From Thermotogaceae bacterium (GTDB taxonomy: Bacteria; Thermotogota; Thermotogae; Thermotogales; Thermotogaceae), in assembly GCA_027038385.1 (NCBI GenBank), contig JALVXE010000012.1, positions 1-25,502 on the forward strand: a DNA stretch of 25,502 nucleotides. The letters are read 5' to 3'. The notes below the pieces were generated by a model that saw only the letters and a program-made list of their open reading frames with translations, searched no databases and had not been told where the DNA came from. Below, piece after piece: positions 7,159 through 14,817 of this stretch. Both the position numbers and the translations under genes were made by a program. Position 1 is the stretch's first letter. Each line of letters starts with the position of its first letter.

Positions 7159-8023
7159 TCTCATCGAGCATTTTGAGGTAATTCTCATACCTGTGAGAGG
7201 CTATCTCTCCCTGAGCTACGAGTCTTCTTATGTAGCACCCAGGTTCTGATACATGAATGCAGTCTGCAAACGCACACATTCCGTCGTATTCCCTGAAATC
7301 CACGAAAAAATCTTTAAGTTCATCCTCCTCTATGTCAGATATGTCAAGGTTTGCGAATCCTGGTGTGTCGGCAACGTATCCACCGAAGTCAAATTTCAAG
7401 AGGCGCACCGAAGTCGTCGTGTGCCTCCCCCTCTTGAGCTTTTCCGATATCTCTCCAACTCTGAGCCTCAGCCCTGGATTTATAGCGTTAAGGAGCGAAC
7501 TCTTCCCAACACCGGACATCCCAGCCATTGCGCTTACCTTTCCCTTGAAAACCTCCTTCAGATCGCTCAAACCTGTCCCATCAACGACACTAGTTCTCAA
7601 GGTCTTGTAGTATCGTCCGTAATAAGACTCCAACTCTTCCAATCTTTTAAGATCACCTTCAATCAGAAGGTCCACTTTGTTAAATACAATGATCGTTGGA
7701 ATCTTCGCTCTCTCTGCAAGAACGAGAAATTTGTCGAATATGTACAGAGGAACTTCCGGACTTCTAACTGTGGTTACCAAAACGACCTGATCAACGTTTG
7801 CGATCCTCGGTTTGGGAAGGAAAGTCTCCCTTGGGAGGATGTTCTCTATCACCCCACCTCCGACTCCATCGCTTGAGTACTCAACTCTGTCCCCAACGAT
7901 AACCTTTATACCTTGCTTTTTGAATTTTCCTCGGAGTTTACAGAGGATCTCTTCGGAAGTTTCAAGGTCTTCCACCAGTGCCATGGATGAGTGAAACCCA
8001 ACCACGATTCCTCTCTTCCTCAC
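7130..8023 (-). CDS. rsgA: Ribosome small-subunit-dependent GTPase A (RsgA/YjeQ)
   Basis: RsgA is a circularly permuted GTPase that checks and helps mature the decoding centre of the 30S subunit. From the 297-aa product one sees an OB-fold N-terminus, then G4 (FNKVDL, NKVD at 115-118), then G1 (GMSGVGKS, 168-175), then G3 (DTPGF, 219-223). This is the permuted order that defines the family. The C-terminal zinc site is Cys250, Cys255, His257 and Cys263 (CAFADCIHVSEPGC). GTG 8023 is preferred because GGGGAG lies 7 nt upstream, and it overlaps the hydrolase-gene stop as GTGA. A TTG at 8038 is possible but lacks a spaced SD. The last 29 bp are shared with the convergent biotin ligase gene. Confidence 0.95.
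   Translation of the reverse strand: MRKRGIVVGFHSSMALVEDLETSEEILCKLRGKFKKQGIKVIVGDRVEYSSDGVGGGVIENILPRETFLPKPRIANVDQVVLVTTVRSPEVPLYIFDKFLVLAERAKIPTIIVFNKVDLLIEGDLKRLEELESYYGRYYKTLRTSVVDGTGLSDLKEVFKGKVSAMAGMSGVGKSSLLNAINPGLRLRVGEISEKLKRGRHTTTSVRLLKFDFGGYVADTPGFANLDISDIEEDELKDFFVDFREYDGMCAFADCIHVSEPGCYIRRLVAQGEIASHRYENYLKMLDEISHKAPERS
7138..7175 (+). terminator. Possible weak terminator hairpin for the plus-strand operon
   Basis: An imperfect inverted repeat spans the convergent 3' ends: GCTCG (7138-7142) pairs with CGAGC (7165-7169), and GAG (7144-7146) with CTC (7160-7162). A 13-nt loop lies between, and a short ATTTTG follows on the plus strand. On the minus strand no T-run follows. It could help end plus-strand transcription, but it is bulged and the T-run has only four bases. 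The minus-strand counterpart is not visible. Confidence 0.28.
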
Positions 8024-8859
8024 TCTTTCACTCCCCAAACTCCTGAATTCTCAACGATTTTTCCATTTCTTTCAAGATCCTCAAGAACTGCTGCCACGAA
8101 AGATCTAAAAAGGTACCAAAAGCCCTTCGGAAACTTGAGTTCGAACTTCCTTGAGGTTTCCAAAACGATCTCCTCAAGAACCATGGGTCTTTTCAGAATG
8201 CTTAACACCTCTTTCTCGAATTTCTCTATAGCCTCGATCATGAATGATATATCCTCTGACGGATCTCCGGTCACTTTCCCGTGAGCTGGTACGACCACCT
8301 CATAATTCATATTCTCGAATTTCTTCAGAGTCTCTCTCAGAAGAGAGATAGACGTGTGATACGGATAGGAGTATTTCTTGAGGATCTCCCTTGAGAAGAA
8401 TAGGTCCCCTGAGAATAGAACTCTATCAGGCGTCATGTATCCAACGTGGAATGGAGTGTGTCCTGGAAGATCTATCACTTTCAGCGGTATATCGTCATTT
8501 AGCGGCTTTACATCAACGGGCTTTGATACGAAAAAATCCCCTCTCAAGCTCTTGGGAGGGTTTGCACCGAATAGGATATAGGATTCAAGGATCGGTTCTG
8601 CTATCATCGAAAGCTCTCCAATTGGAGCGAGAACTTCACATCCAGTCATCTTTTGAAGATACGCTGCGTTCTTTATGTGATCTGAATGATGATGCGTTAC
8701 GAGGAGGATTACCTTTTTTCCGTAAAACCTCTCAGCAGCTTCTCTGAGGACCTTTCTAGATCCTCCGGCATCTACAAGATATACCTTGTTTCCTTCCATA
8801 TAGACACCTGTATTCGTAGAGCCCTCGATCACATAGGTGTTTCCAAGGATGTGTTTCAA
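8020..8859 (-). CDS. Metallo-beta-lactamase-fold hydrolase (LACTB2/glyoxalase II-like)
   Basis: The 279-aa product carries the full binuclear metal set of the MBL superfamily: His56-x-His58-x-Asp60-His61 (THHHSDHI), His134 (PGHTPFHVGY), Asp152 (FSGDLFFS) and His193 (PAHGKV). Residues beyond about 200 form a helical C-terminal domain like the winged-helix tail of LACTB2-type proteins. Relatives include thioester hydrolases and single-strand RNA endonucleases, so the substrate is open. It starts at TTG 8859 with GGGAGG 7 nt upstream. That SD is only 4 nt past the T-run of the ribosomal-operon terminator, so the gene is either expressed by readthrough or has a promoter hidden in rplQ. It overlaps rsgA by 4 nt. 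Confidence 0.87.
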   Translation of the reverse strand: MKHILGNTYVIEGSTNTGVYMEGNKVYLVDAGGSRKVLREAAERFYGKKVILLVTHHHSDHIKNAAYLQKMTGCEVLAPIGELSMIAEPILESYILFGANPPKSLRGDFFVSKPVDVKPLNDDIPLKVIDLPGHTPFHVGYMTPDRVLFSGDLFFSREILKKYSYPYHTSISLLRETLKKFENMNYEVVVPAHGKVTGDPSEDISFMIEAIEKFEKEVLSILKRPMVLEEIVLETSRKFELKFPKGFWYLFRSFVAAVLEDLERNGKIVENSGVWGVKE

Positions 8860-8875
8860 GGATTATCCTCCCTTC

Positions 8876-8901
8876 AAAGAAAACGGCCCCTATCGGGGCC
8901 G
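8876..8901 (-). terminator. Intrinsic terminator after rplQ
   Basis: On the minus strand a perfect 7-bp GC-rich stem, CGGCCCC/GGGGCCG (8895-8901 with 8884-8890), encloses a 4-nt loop (GATA) and is followed at once by TTTTCTTT. This is a textbook Rho-independent terminator and should end the long ribosomal-protein transcript 20 bp after the rplQ stop. A smaller 4-bp hairpin (CCGG-TTTTG-CCGG, then GTTTTC) sits directly ahead of it. On the plus strand no T-run follows, so it is one-directional. Confidence 0.88.
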
Positions 8902-8920
8902 AAAACCCGGCAAAACCGGA

Positions 8921-9310
8921 TCATCTTTCTTCGGCTTCGACTATCTGGACAAGCGCCATCTCTGCGCCATCTCCTCTTCTGTATCCAATCCTTATAATCC
9001 TAACGTATCCACCTCTCCTGTCTGTGTGTTTTGAGGCTATCTCATCAACGAACTTGTTCGTCAGCTTCCTATCACCAAGGTGCCTGTTTATCTGTCTCCT
9101 CAGGTTCATGCTCCTTATCTTGTCGTCTGTTGAAGCAGCCTTGACAGCCTTGCTCATAAGCTTGTCAAAGAAAACTTTCAAAGCTTTCGCCTTTGAAACA
9201 GTTGTCATTATCGACCCATGCTCTATCAGTTCTCTCGCCTGGTTCCTAAGGAGGGCAATCCTGTGATCCTTAGGCCTATTAATCCTGTGTCTCTTCACTC
9301 TGTGTCTCAT
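8921..9310 (-). CDS. rplQ: 50S ribosomal protein L17
   Basis: L17 sits near the exit-tunnel side of the large subunit. The 129-aa product begins MRHRVKRHRINRPKDHR, a clear L17 N-terminus, and contains the conserved LIEHGSIMTTVSKAKAL segment. ATG 9310 is chosen because GGGAGG lies 7 nt upstream; an in-frame start at 9331 would add seven residues not seen in the family. The start lies inside rpoA, giving a 32-nt overlap, so translation of the two is probably coupled. It is the last gene before the operon terminator. Confidence 0.96.
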   Translation of the reverse strand: MRHRVKRHRINRPKDHRIALLRNQARELIEHGSIMTTVSKAKALKVFFDKLMSKAVKAASTDDKIRSMNLRRQINRHLGDRKLTNKFVDEIASKHTDRRGGYVRIIRIGYRRGDGAEMALVQIVEAEER

Positions 9311-10307
9311 CAGAGTTCCCTCCCTTTCCAAGTTCTATTCCCAGCTTCTCCTTGAGAATCTTCTTCAGGTCCTCTAATGATTTAGGACCGAAATGTTTTA
9401 TCTTCAAGAGCTCATCCTCGCTTCTCTTCAGCAAATCCCCTACGGTCTCTATCTTCTCCCTTTTGAGGGCGTTTATTATCTTCTTGGACATTCCAAGGTC
9501 TTCTATCTTTATCTCCAAGAGCTCGTCCTCTATCTCCTTTTCATCTTCTATATCACCATGCTCTTCGACTTCCTTCTTCTCGATATCGAGGACTTCGACT
9601 TCAGGTAGATCTTGCGCGATCAGGTTGAAGTGATCCAATATAATGTCAACGGCTTTCCTAAGAGCTTCTTCCGGTCTGATGGATTTCTTTGTCCATATTT
9701 CGAGGGTGAGTTTGTCATAATCCGTCCTCTTACCGACCCTGACGTTCTCCTGGTAGAAGTTGACCTTCAAAACAGGGGAGAAAACGCCGTCTATCAGTAT
9801 CCAACCTATTTCGGGTTTCTCGCTCCTCTCCGATGCGGGATCGAATCCCTTCCCTACTTCTGCGTAAACTTCGAACATCAGGTCGGCATCTTCACTCAGA
9901 TGCGCTATCACGTGATCCGGATTAGCAACTTCTATACCAGACGGGGTTCTTATGTCAGAAGCCTTCAAAAGGCCTGGACCTTTCTTCTCGACCACCATTT
10001 TCACCTGACCATCGATTGGAACCATCGTCTTGAACTGAACTTCTTTCAAGTTGAGTATTATCTCCAATATGTCCTCCTTGACTCCATCTATGGTGTCATA
10101 TTCGTGGTACTTCTCGGGCTTTATAAACCTCATCGAGGTTATCGCAAGTGATGGTATCGATGATAGAAGTACCCTTCTCAAAGCGTTACCAATGGTTATC
10201 GCGTATCCCTTCTCCAGAGGAGAGAGTACGAACTTTGCGTAGTAGAAATCCGGACCTTCTTGAGTTTCCTCCAATTTCATTTTCTTCGGCATAACGAACT
10301 GGTTCAT
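9279..10307 (-). CDS. rpoA: DNA-directed RNA polymerase subunit alpha
   Basis: Alpha dimerises to start polymerase assembly, and its C-terminal domain binds UP elements and activators. The 342-aa product has the N-terminal assembly domain (ALRRVLLSSIPSLAITSMRF, a highly conserved stretch), a very acidic linker (about 240-262, EKKEVEEHGDIEDEKEIEDEL), and a helix-hairpin-helix CTD (about 266-328). The CTD aligns with E. coli without gaps. Lys276 occupies the place of Arg265, the main minor-groove contact, while Asn279 matches Asn268 and GPKS keeps the Gly296 and Ser299 positions. A short polar tail follows. The SD GAGGTGA overlaps the rpsD stop. Its own 3' end overlaps rplQ by 32 nt. Confidence 0.97.
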   Translation of the reverse strand: MNQFVMPKKMKLEETQEGPDFYYAKFVLSPLEKGYAITIGNALRRVLLSSIPSLAITSMRFIKPEKYHEYDTIDGVKEDILEIILNLKEVQFKTMVPIDGQVKMVVEKKGPGLLKASDIRTPSGIEVANPDHVIAHLSEDADLMFEVYAEVGKGFDPASERSEKPEIGWILIDGVFSPVLKVNFYQENVRVGKRTDYDKLTLEIWTKKSIRPEEALRKAVDIILDHFNLIAQDLPEVEVLDIEKKEVEEHGDIEDEKEIEDELLEIKIEDLGMSKKIINALKREKIETVGDLLKRSEDELLKIKHFGPKSLEDLKKILKEKLGIELGKGGNSDETQSEETQD

Positions 10308-10311
10308 ACTA

Positions 10312-10941
10312 TCACCTCGAGTAGAACTCGATTATATCCTGGACGTTCACTGGCAGATCTCTGACCTCGGACAGTTTTGGATACCTAAGGTAAGTTCCTT
10401 TGAAGTTGTCGTAGTCTGCCTCAAGCCATGGCATGATATCTCTTCCGCTGTTGAACTCTATCGCGTTTTTGATGGGTTCTATCGATCTTGATTTCTCCTT
10501 GACCTCGACGACATCTCCCGGTCTGAGGAGGTAAGAGGGGATGTCGACCTTTTTTCCGTTTACCAAGAAATGTCCATGGTTGACGAGCTGTCTCGCCTGG
10601 TTTCTGCTCATGGCAAATCCCAATCTGTAAACGACGTTGTCGAGTCTCGACTCAACTAGTGTGACTAAGTTCTCCCTTGTATCTCCCTTCATCTTCTGAG
10701 CTTTTTCAAAGTACCTTCTGAATTGCCTTTCCATTATTCCGTACATTCTCTTCATAGCTTGTTTAGCTCTGAGCTGCTTGGCGTACTGCGTGAGCTTAGC
10801 CCTCCTCCTGCCGTGCTGTCCCGGAGGGTACGGTCTTCTATCGTAGGGACATTTATCGGAATAGCATTTCTCTCCCTTGAGGTAAAGCTTCATACCTTCC
10901 CTTCTGCAGAGCTTACAAACAGGGCCCGTGTATCTTCCCAT
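10312..10941 (-). CDS. rpsD: 30S ribosomal protein S4
   Basis: S4 is a primary 16S rRNA binder that nucleates the 30S body and, in many bacteria, represses its own operon. The 209-aa product has a zinc-finger N-terminus with Cys9, Cys12, Cys26 and Cys31, the conserved YPPGQHG motif, and an S4 RNA-binding domain (about 95-160, ESRLDNVVYRLGFAMSRNQARQLVNHGH). The Cys4 form is the zinc-binding type, unlike the E. coli protein. It is followed 4 nt later by rpoA, the usual alpha-operon order. Confidence 0.97.
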   Translation of the reverse strand: MGRYTGPVCKLCRREGMKLYLKGEKCYSDKCPYDRRPYPPGQHGRRRAKLTQYAKQLRAKQAMKRMYGIMERQFRRYFEKAQKMKGDTRENLVTLVESRLDNVVYRLGFAMSRNQARQLVNHGHFLVNGKKVDIPSYLLRPGDVVEVKEKSRSIEPIKNAIEFNSGRDIMPWLEADYDNFKGTYLRYPKLSEVRDLPVNVQDIIEFYSR

Positions 10942-10953
10942 CTTTTTCCCTCC

Positions 10954-11349
10954 TTAGACTCTCCTTCTCTTCTTCGGTCTGACTCCGTTGAACGGTATCG
11001 GTGTAACGTCTTTTATCTGGCCTATCTCGAGTCCGGCAGCTTGGATCGTTCTTATAGCAGCTTCTCTCCCGGGGCCAGGTCCTTTAACCCAAACATCGAC
11101 CTTCTTGACCCCCATCTTCATGGCCTCTTTTGCTATTCTGTCAGCCGCGAGCTGAGCAGCGTACGGGGTTCCCTTTCTCGTCCCTTCAAAACCCACAGTA
11201 CCTCCACTCGCCCATGTGAGCGTGTTTCCATCCATATCGGTCAACGTGACTATAGTGTTGTTGAATGTCGACTTTATGTGCACTATTCCTCGGTTAACCG
11301 ATATCTTCTTTTTCTTTCTCCTTTCAGATCTTCTCCTCTTTTTCGGCAC
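10954..11349 (-). CDS. rpsK: 30S ribosomal protein S11
   Basis: S11 forms part of the 30S platform and helps shape the E-site. The 131-aa product has the family's core blocks: GIVHIKSTFNNTIVTLTD near the start, GTRKGTPYAAQLAAD in the middle, and the C-terminal VTPIPFNGVRPKKRRRV. A very basic Arg/Lys N-terminal tail precedes the fold. It starts with GTG (11347-11349), backed by GAGGAGGGG upstream, and lies between rpsM and rpsD in standard order. Confidence 0.96.
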   Translation of the reverse strand: MPKKRRRSERRKKKKISVNRGIVHIKSTFNNTIVTLTDMDGNTLTWASGGTVGFEGTRKGTPYAAQLAADRIAKEAMKMGVKKVDVWVKGPGPGREAAIRTIQAAGLEIGQIKDVTPIPFNGVRPKKRRRV

Positions 11350-11362
11350 GATTTACCCCTCC

Positions 11363-11746
11363 TCAGGCTTCACTCTTTTTCTTCTTGGTCTTGATCCTCT
11401 TCGGTCTCGGACCTTTCCTCGTCCTCGCGTTGGATCTGGTCTTCTGACCACGTACGGGAAGCCCCAACTTGTGCCTTACGCCGCGGTAACAACCTATATC
11501 GATCAACCTCTTTATGTTCCTCTGAACCTCCGTTCTGAGTTCTCCTTCGACTTTGTAATGCTCCTGTATGAACTTGTTTATCTTACCGACTTCTTCTTCG
11601 GTAAGGTCTTTAACCCTCTTATCGGGATCTATTCCGGTCCCCTTAATTATTTCAAGCGACCTCGATTTGCCTATTCCGTATATGTAAGTCAATCCAACCC
11701 AGACCTTTTTGTTGTTCGGTATCTCAACACCGACGATACGAGCCAT
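11363..11746 (-). CDS. rpsM: 30S ribosomal protein S13
   Basis: S13 lies at the head of the 30S subunit and bridges to the 50S and the P-site tRNA. The 127-aa product starts MARIVGVEIPNNKKVWVGLTYIYGIG, with the helix-two-turn-helix region following, and ends in a basic tail (RGQKTRSNARTRKGPRPKR and then Lys-rich residues) that contacts tRNA. Length and motifs are normal for the family. It lies downstream of rpmJ with an SD in the short gap. Confidence 0.96.
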   Translation of the reverse strand: MARIVGVEIPNNKKVWVGLTYIYGIGKSRSLEIIKGTGIDPDKRVKDLTEEEVGKINKFIQEHYKVEGELRTEVQRNIKRLIDIGCYRGVRHKLGLPVRGQKTRSNARTRKGPRPKRIKTKKKKSEA

Positions 11747-11762
11747 CCTCTCTTACCTCCTC

Positions 11763-11879
11763 TCAACCCTGCCTTTGGTTGTGCTTCGGGTTGACCTTGC
11801 ATATGACGTAAACTCTTCCTTTTCTCCTAACTATCTTGCAGTGCTCACATCTCTTCTTAACGGACGCTCTGACTTTCAT
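11763..11879 (-). CDS. rpmJ: 50S ribosomal protein L36
   Basis: This 38-codon gene encodes MKVRASVKKRCEHCKIVRR and then a short basic tail ending NQRQG. It is the zinc-binding form, with Cys11, Cys14, Cys27 and His33 as ligands. L36 is the smallest 50S protein and binds domains II, V and VI of 23S rRNA. The gene lies between infA and rpsM, exactly where L36 is expected, and its ATG is preceded by a GGAGG-type site in the 18-nt gap. It is easily missed because of its size. Confidence 0.95.
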   Translation of the reverse strand: MKVRASVKKRCEHCKIVRRKGRVYVICKVNPKHNQRQG

Positions 11880-11897
11880 GGTCAATCCTCCTCCCGA

Positions 11898-12128
11898 TCA
11901 TTTTTTTCCGGGTTTTTTCCTGTAAACTATCCTTCCCCTAGTGAGATCGTATATGGATAGCTCAACGATAACCCTGTCTCCGGGAACAAGTCTTATGAAG
12001 TTCCTTCTCATTCTTCCAGAGATATGGGCTAGTATAGTGTGCCCGTTATCCAATTCCACTCTGAACATCGCGTTTGGAAGAGCCTCTATTATCATTCCCT
12101 CTGCCTTTATGACGTCCTCTTTTCCCAT
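11898..12128 (-). CDS. infA: Translation initiation factor IF-1
   Basis: IF-1 is a single OB-fold that occupies the A-site of the 30S subunit during initiation and supports IF-2 and IF-3. The 76-aa product starts MGKEDVIKAEGMIIEALPNA and carries the family blocks FRVELDNGHTILAHISGRMRRNFIRLVPGDRV and YDLTRGRIVYR. ATG 12128 is chosen over an in-frame start at 12164 because GGGAG precedes it and the extra 12 residues have no family counterpart. It begins 4 nt after the map stop. Confidence 0.96.
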   Translation of the reverse strand: MGKEDVIKAEGMIIEALPNAMFRVELDNGHTILAHISGRMRRNFIRLVPGDRVIVELSIYDLTRGRIVYRKKPGKK

Positions 12129-12132
12129 TCTC

Positions 12133-12888
12133 TCACTCCCAAGGGGTGAGTATTTCAACCCCATCTTTCAGAACGACTATAGAATGTTCATAGTGAGCCG
12201 CCCTGCTTCCATCCGCGGTGACGACTGTCCAACCATCTTTTAAAACCTTCACCCCATAGCTTCCAGCCGTCACCATCGGCTCTATAGCTATCGTCATGCC
12301 AGACCTCAAAACAACCCCTGTTCCCTTATTTCCATAGTTGGGAACTTGGGGATCCTCATGCAAGTTACTACCTATTCCATGGCCAACATATTCTCTAACG
12401 ACGCTGAATCCGTTTTCTTCAACATAGTTCTGAACCGTGTATCCGATGTCCCCTATTCTAACTCCTTCTCTAACCAATTCAAGTGCCTTTTTCAAAGCTT
12501 TGTAAGTTACTTCCATGAGCTTTTTCGACAGTTCGTCAACCTCTCCCACAGCATAAGTCACAGCCGCGTCCCCGTAATAACCCTTGTATATCGCCCCAGT
12601 ATCTATTGAGACTATATCCCCTTTTTTAAAGACCTTGCTCTTTTTTGGAAATCCGTGTATGACTTCCTCGTTCACGGAAACACAAGTCGCATAGGGATAA
12701 CCGCCATAGCCTTTAAATCCCGGACGAACTTTCAATTCTCTGTATACCTTTAAGACGATCTCCTCCACATCTCTTGCATTTGCACCTTCCACAACCGCTT
12801 TTTTCGCTTCCCTCAGCGCAGTAGCCACCGCTCTTCCAGCGACTCTCATCCTCTCGATTTCTTCAGGAGACTTTATCTTTATCGACAA
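12133..12888 (-). CDS. map: Methionine aminopeptidase, type I
   Basis: The enzyme removes the initiator methionine from new proteins. The 251-aa product has the pita-bread fold motifs of type I: KGYGGYPYATCVSVNEEVIHGFP, the metal ligands Asp in SIDTGAIYKGYYGDAA, His in YVGHGIG, and Glu in IEPMV and YEHSIVV. It starts at TTG 12888, inside adk (26-nt overlap), with GGAGG 9 nt upstream. A later ATG, at about 12849, would cut off the conserved IKSPEEIERMR opening, so the TTG is preferred. Placement between adk and infA is common in this operon. Confidence 0.95.
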   Translation of the reverse strand: MSIKIKSPEEIERMRVAGRAVATALREAKKAVVEGANARDVEEIVLKVYRELKVRPGFKGYGGYPYATCVSVNEEVIHGFPKKSKVFKKGDIVSIDTGAIYKGYYGDAAVTYAVGEVDELSKKLMEVTYKALKKALELVREGVRIGDIGYTVQNYVEENGFSVVREYVGHGIGSNLHEDPQVPNYGNKGTGVVLRSGMTIAIEPMVTAGSYGVKVLKDGWTVVTADGSRAAHYEHSIVVLKDGVEILTPWE

Positions 12889-13522
12889 GTTTCAAGACCT
12901 CCTCGATGACTTTATCAAGCCCTATTGTTCCATCCACTTTTTGGAGCTTACCCTTACTATCATAGTATCCAACAACTGGGAATGTGTACTCCATATAAAC
13001 TCTGTATCTTCTTCTAACTACCTCTTCCTTGTCATCTTCTCTCTGAATGAGTGGAACTTTACAAACATCGCACAGATTATCCTCTTTCGGGGGATTAGTT
13101 ATTAAGTTGTAAATCCTTCCGCATTTTGGGCATACCCTTCTGTTCGTTATTCTCTGAACTATCACGTCTTCCGGAACGTCGAAGAGTATCGCCCACATCA
13201 GTTCTCTACCCATATCTTTGAGCATTTCATCGAGAGCCTTCGCTTGAGCCACTGTTCTCGGGTACCCATCCAATATGAATCCCTTCTCGCAATCGGGTTT
13301 GGAGAGCCTATCTCTGACAACTTTGTTGACTATCTCATCTGGAACAAGCTCCCCGCTTTCCATTATGGGTTTAACCTTCTTTCCGAGCTCGGTCCCATTC
13401 GCAACCGCTTCCCTGAAGATATCACCTGTGGATATGTGGGGGATTCCTAAGATCTCTCTGAGTTTCTTCGCATAAGTCCCTTTGCCAGCTCCAGGAGGTC
13501 CCAGGAATACAAGATCTATCAT
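12863..13522 (-). CDS. adk: Adenylate kinase, zinc-LID type
   Basis: Adk converts ATP and AMP to two ADP. The 219-aa long-form enzyme shows the P-loop GPPGAGKGT (8-16), the AMP-binding stretch HISTGDIFREAV, GYPRTVAQ and a LID domain with four cysteines: Cys131, Cys134, Cys151 and Cys154 (CPKC and CDVC). The four Cys bind structural zinc, a form common in Gram-positive and thermophilic enzymes. Its ATG overlaps the secY stop by 4 nt, and its own end overlaps map by 26 nt. Confidence 0.97.
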   Translation of the reverse strand: MIDLVFLGPPGAGKGTYAKKLREILGIPHISTGDIFREAVANGTELGKKVKPIMESGELVPDEIVNKVVRDRLSKPDCEKGFILDGYPRTVAQAKALDEMLKDMGRELMWAILFDVPEDVIVQRITNRRVCPKCGRIYNLITNPPKEDNLCDVCKVPLIQREDDKEEVVRRRYRVYMEYTFPVVGYYDSKGKLQKVDGTIGLDKVIEEVLKLVDKDKVS

Positions 13523-14817
13523 GCTCTCCTCCCCCTAAGTTTACCCTTCTTTATGAAACCTTCGTAGTGGTGCATCATAAGATGGGCTTCCATCTGCTGC
13601 GCTATATCAAGAGCGACTCCGACCGCGATCAGTGCTGACGTACCACCTATCCATATATACTGACCTCTTATCACGTACTGAACGAGGAACGGCAGTATGG
13701 AGATCATCACCAAAAAGACAGCTCCTATGAAGGTAACCCTGTTCAGAACGTTGTGAAAGTACCTTTCAGTCGGAGCGCCAGGCCTTATACCCGGTATGTA
13801 TCCGCCGTACTTCTTTATGTTCTCAGCCATGTCGTGTGGGTCGAATATAACGACCGAGTAAAAGTAAGTGAAGAAGAACACCAGAAGGGCATACGTGGTG
13901 ACGTAAAGTGCGCTCCCGCTACCGAATATCCTCGACATGGCCTGATTGTTCGTCATCCTAGCGATAGCGGACGGTATGGAAACTATAGCGGCGGCAAAGA
14001 TTATCGGTATAACTCCAGAGTGATTAACCTTTATCGGGATGAAAGTTGAAGCTCCCCCGTAAACCCTTCTACCGACGACTCTGTGTGCATACTGAATTTG
14101 AATTCTTCTTTCAGCCTGCTGAACGTAAACTATCGCGACTATCGTGAAGAACCATATACCTATGAAGAAGAGCCACTCTAAAAAGTTCAGATTTTTCACG
14201 GTCGCCTCGGCAAAGTACGAAGGGTACCTTGCAACGATTCCGGCGAATATCAAAACCGAAACTCCGTTCCCGATTCCCTTTTCAGTTATCAGTTCACCTA
14301 TCCAAAGAAGGAACATAGTTCCCGCAACGAGTGAAAGAGTTCCAAGGGTTACGAACGTGAGCCTGTTCATCCCAGGCGCGACGAGTCTCGCGTCTCCCGA
14401 GAGAGCGAAGATTATTATGAAAGCCTGGAAGAAGGCAAGAACTATCGTCAAGTTCCTTGTGTAGTATGCGAACTTCTTCCTACCCTCTTCCCCCTCTCTG
14501 AGCATCTCCTTCAAAGAAGGAATAACGGCGCTTAAAAGCTGCAAGATTATAGCCGCGTTTATGTATGGAGTAACGCTCAGTGTGAAGACGGAAAACCTCT
14601 TCAGAGCGCCACCGACGAAAACATCGAAGAAGTTAACAACACCTCCGGCTACGCCCCCACCGAATCCCTTGAAGAGCTCAGACCAAGCCTGGAGGTTTAT
14701 CCCGGGTATCGGTATGTATATACCGAGCCTGAAAACGGCCAACATGAGGAAAGTGAATATTATCCTATCTCGAAGCTCTGGTATCTTGAAGGCGTTTCTA
14801 AACGCCTGCCACATCAT
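13519..14817 (-). CDS. secY: Protein translocase subunit SecY
   Basis: SecY is the channel of the Sec translocon in the inner membrane. The 432-aa product shows ten hydrophobic segments and conserved family features: FRLGIYIPIPGIN near the first helix, VTPYINAAIILQLL in the TM2 region, a large cytoplasmic loop with YAHRVVGRRVYGGASTFIPIKVN, and a basic C-terminal tail. The start region reads ATGATG, overlapping the rplO stop; either ATG (14817 or 14814) may be used, and spacing to GAGGTG slightly favours the second. It is coupled to adk downstream. Confidence 0.97.
   Translation of the reverse strand: MMWQAFRNAFKIPELRDRIIFTFLMLAVFRLGIYIPIPGINLQAWSELFKGFGGGVAGGVVNFFDVFVGGALKRFSVFTLSVTPYINAAIILQLLSAVIPSLKEMLREGEEGRKKFAYYTRNLTIVLAFFQAFIIIFALSGDARLVAPGMNRLTFVTLGTLSLVAGTMFLLWIGELITEKGIGNGVSVLIFAGIVARYPSYFAEATVKNLNFLEWLFFIGIWFFTIVAIVYVQQAERRIQIQYAHRVVGRRVYGGASTFIPIKVNHSGVIPIIFAAAIVSIPSAIARMTNNQAMSRIFGSGSALYVTTYALLVFFFTYFYSVVIFDPHDMAENIKKYGGYIPGIRPGAPTERYFHNVLNRVTFIGAVFLVMISILPFLVQYVIRGQYIWIGGTSALIAVGVALDIAQQMEAHLMMHHYEGFIKKGKLRGRRA

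Noticed and set aside
7253..7876. 207-codon plus-strand frame opposite rsgA
   Set aside because: rsgA has all family motifs on the minus strand; this frame has none and no SD.
8907..8920. CCGG-CAAAA-CCGG as a separate second terminator
   Set aside because: The stem is only 4 bp and directly abuts the much stronger hairpin at 8884-8901; mentioned there instead of listed alone.
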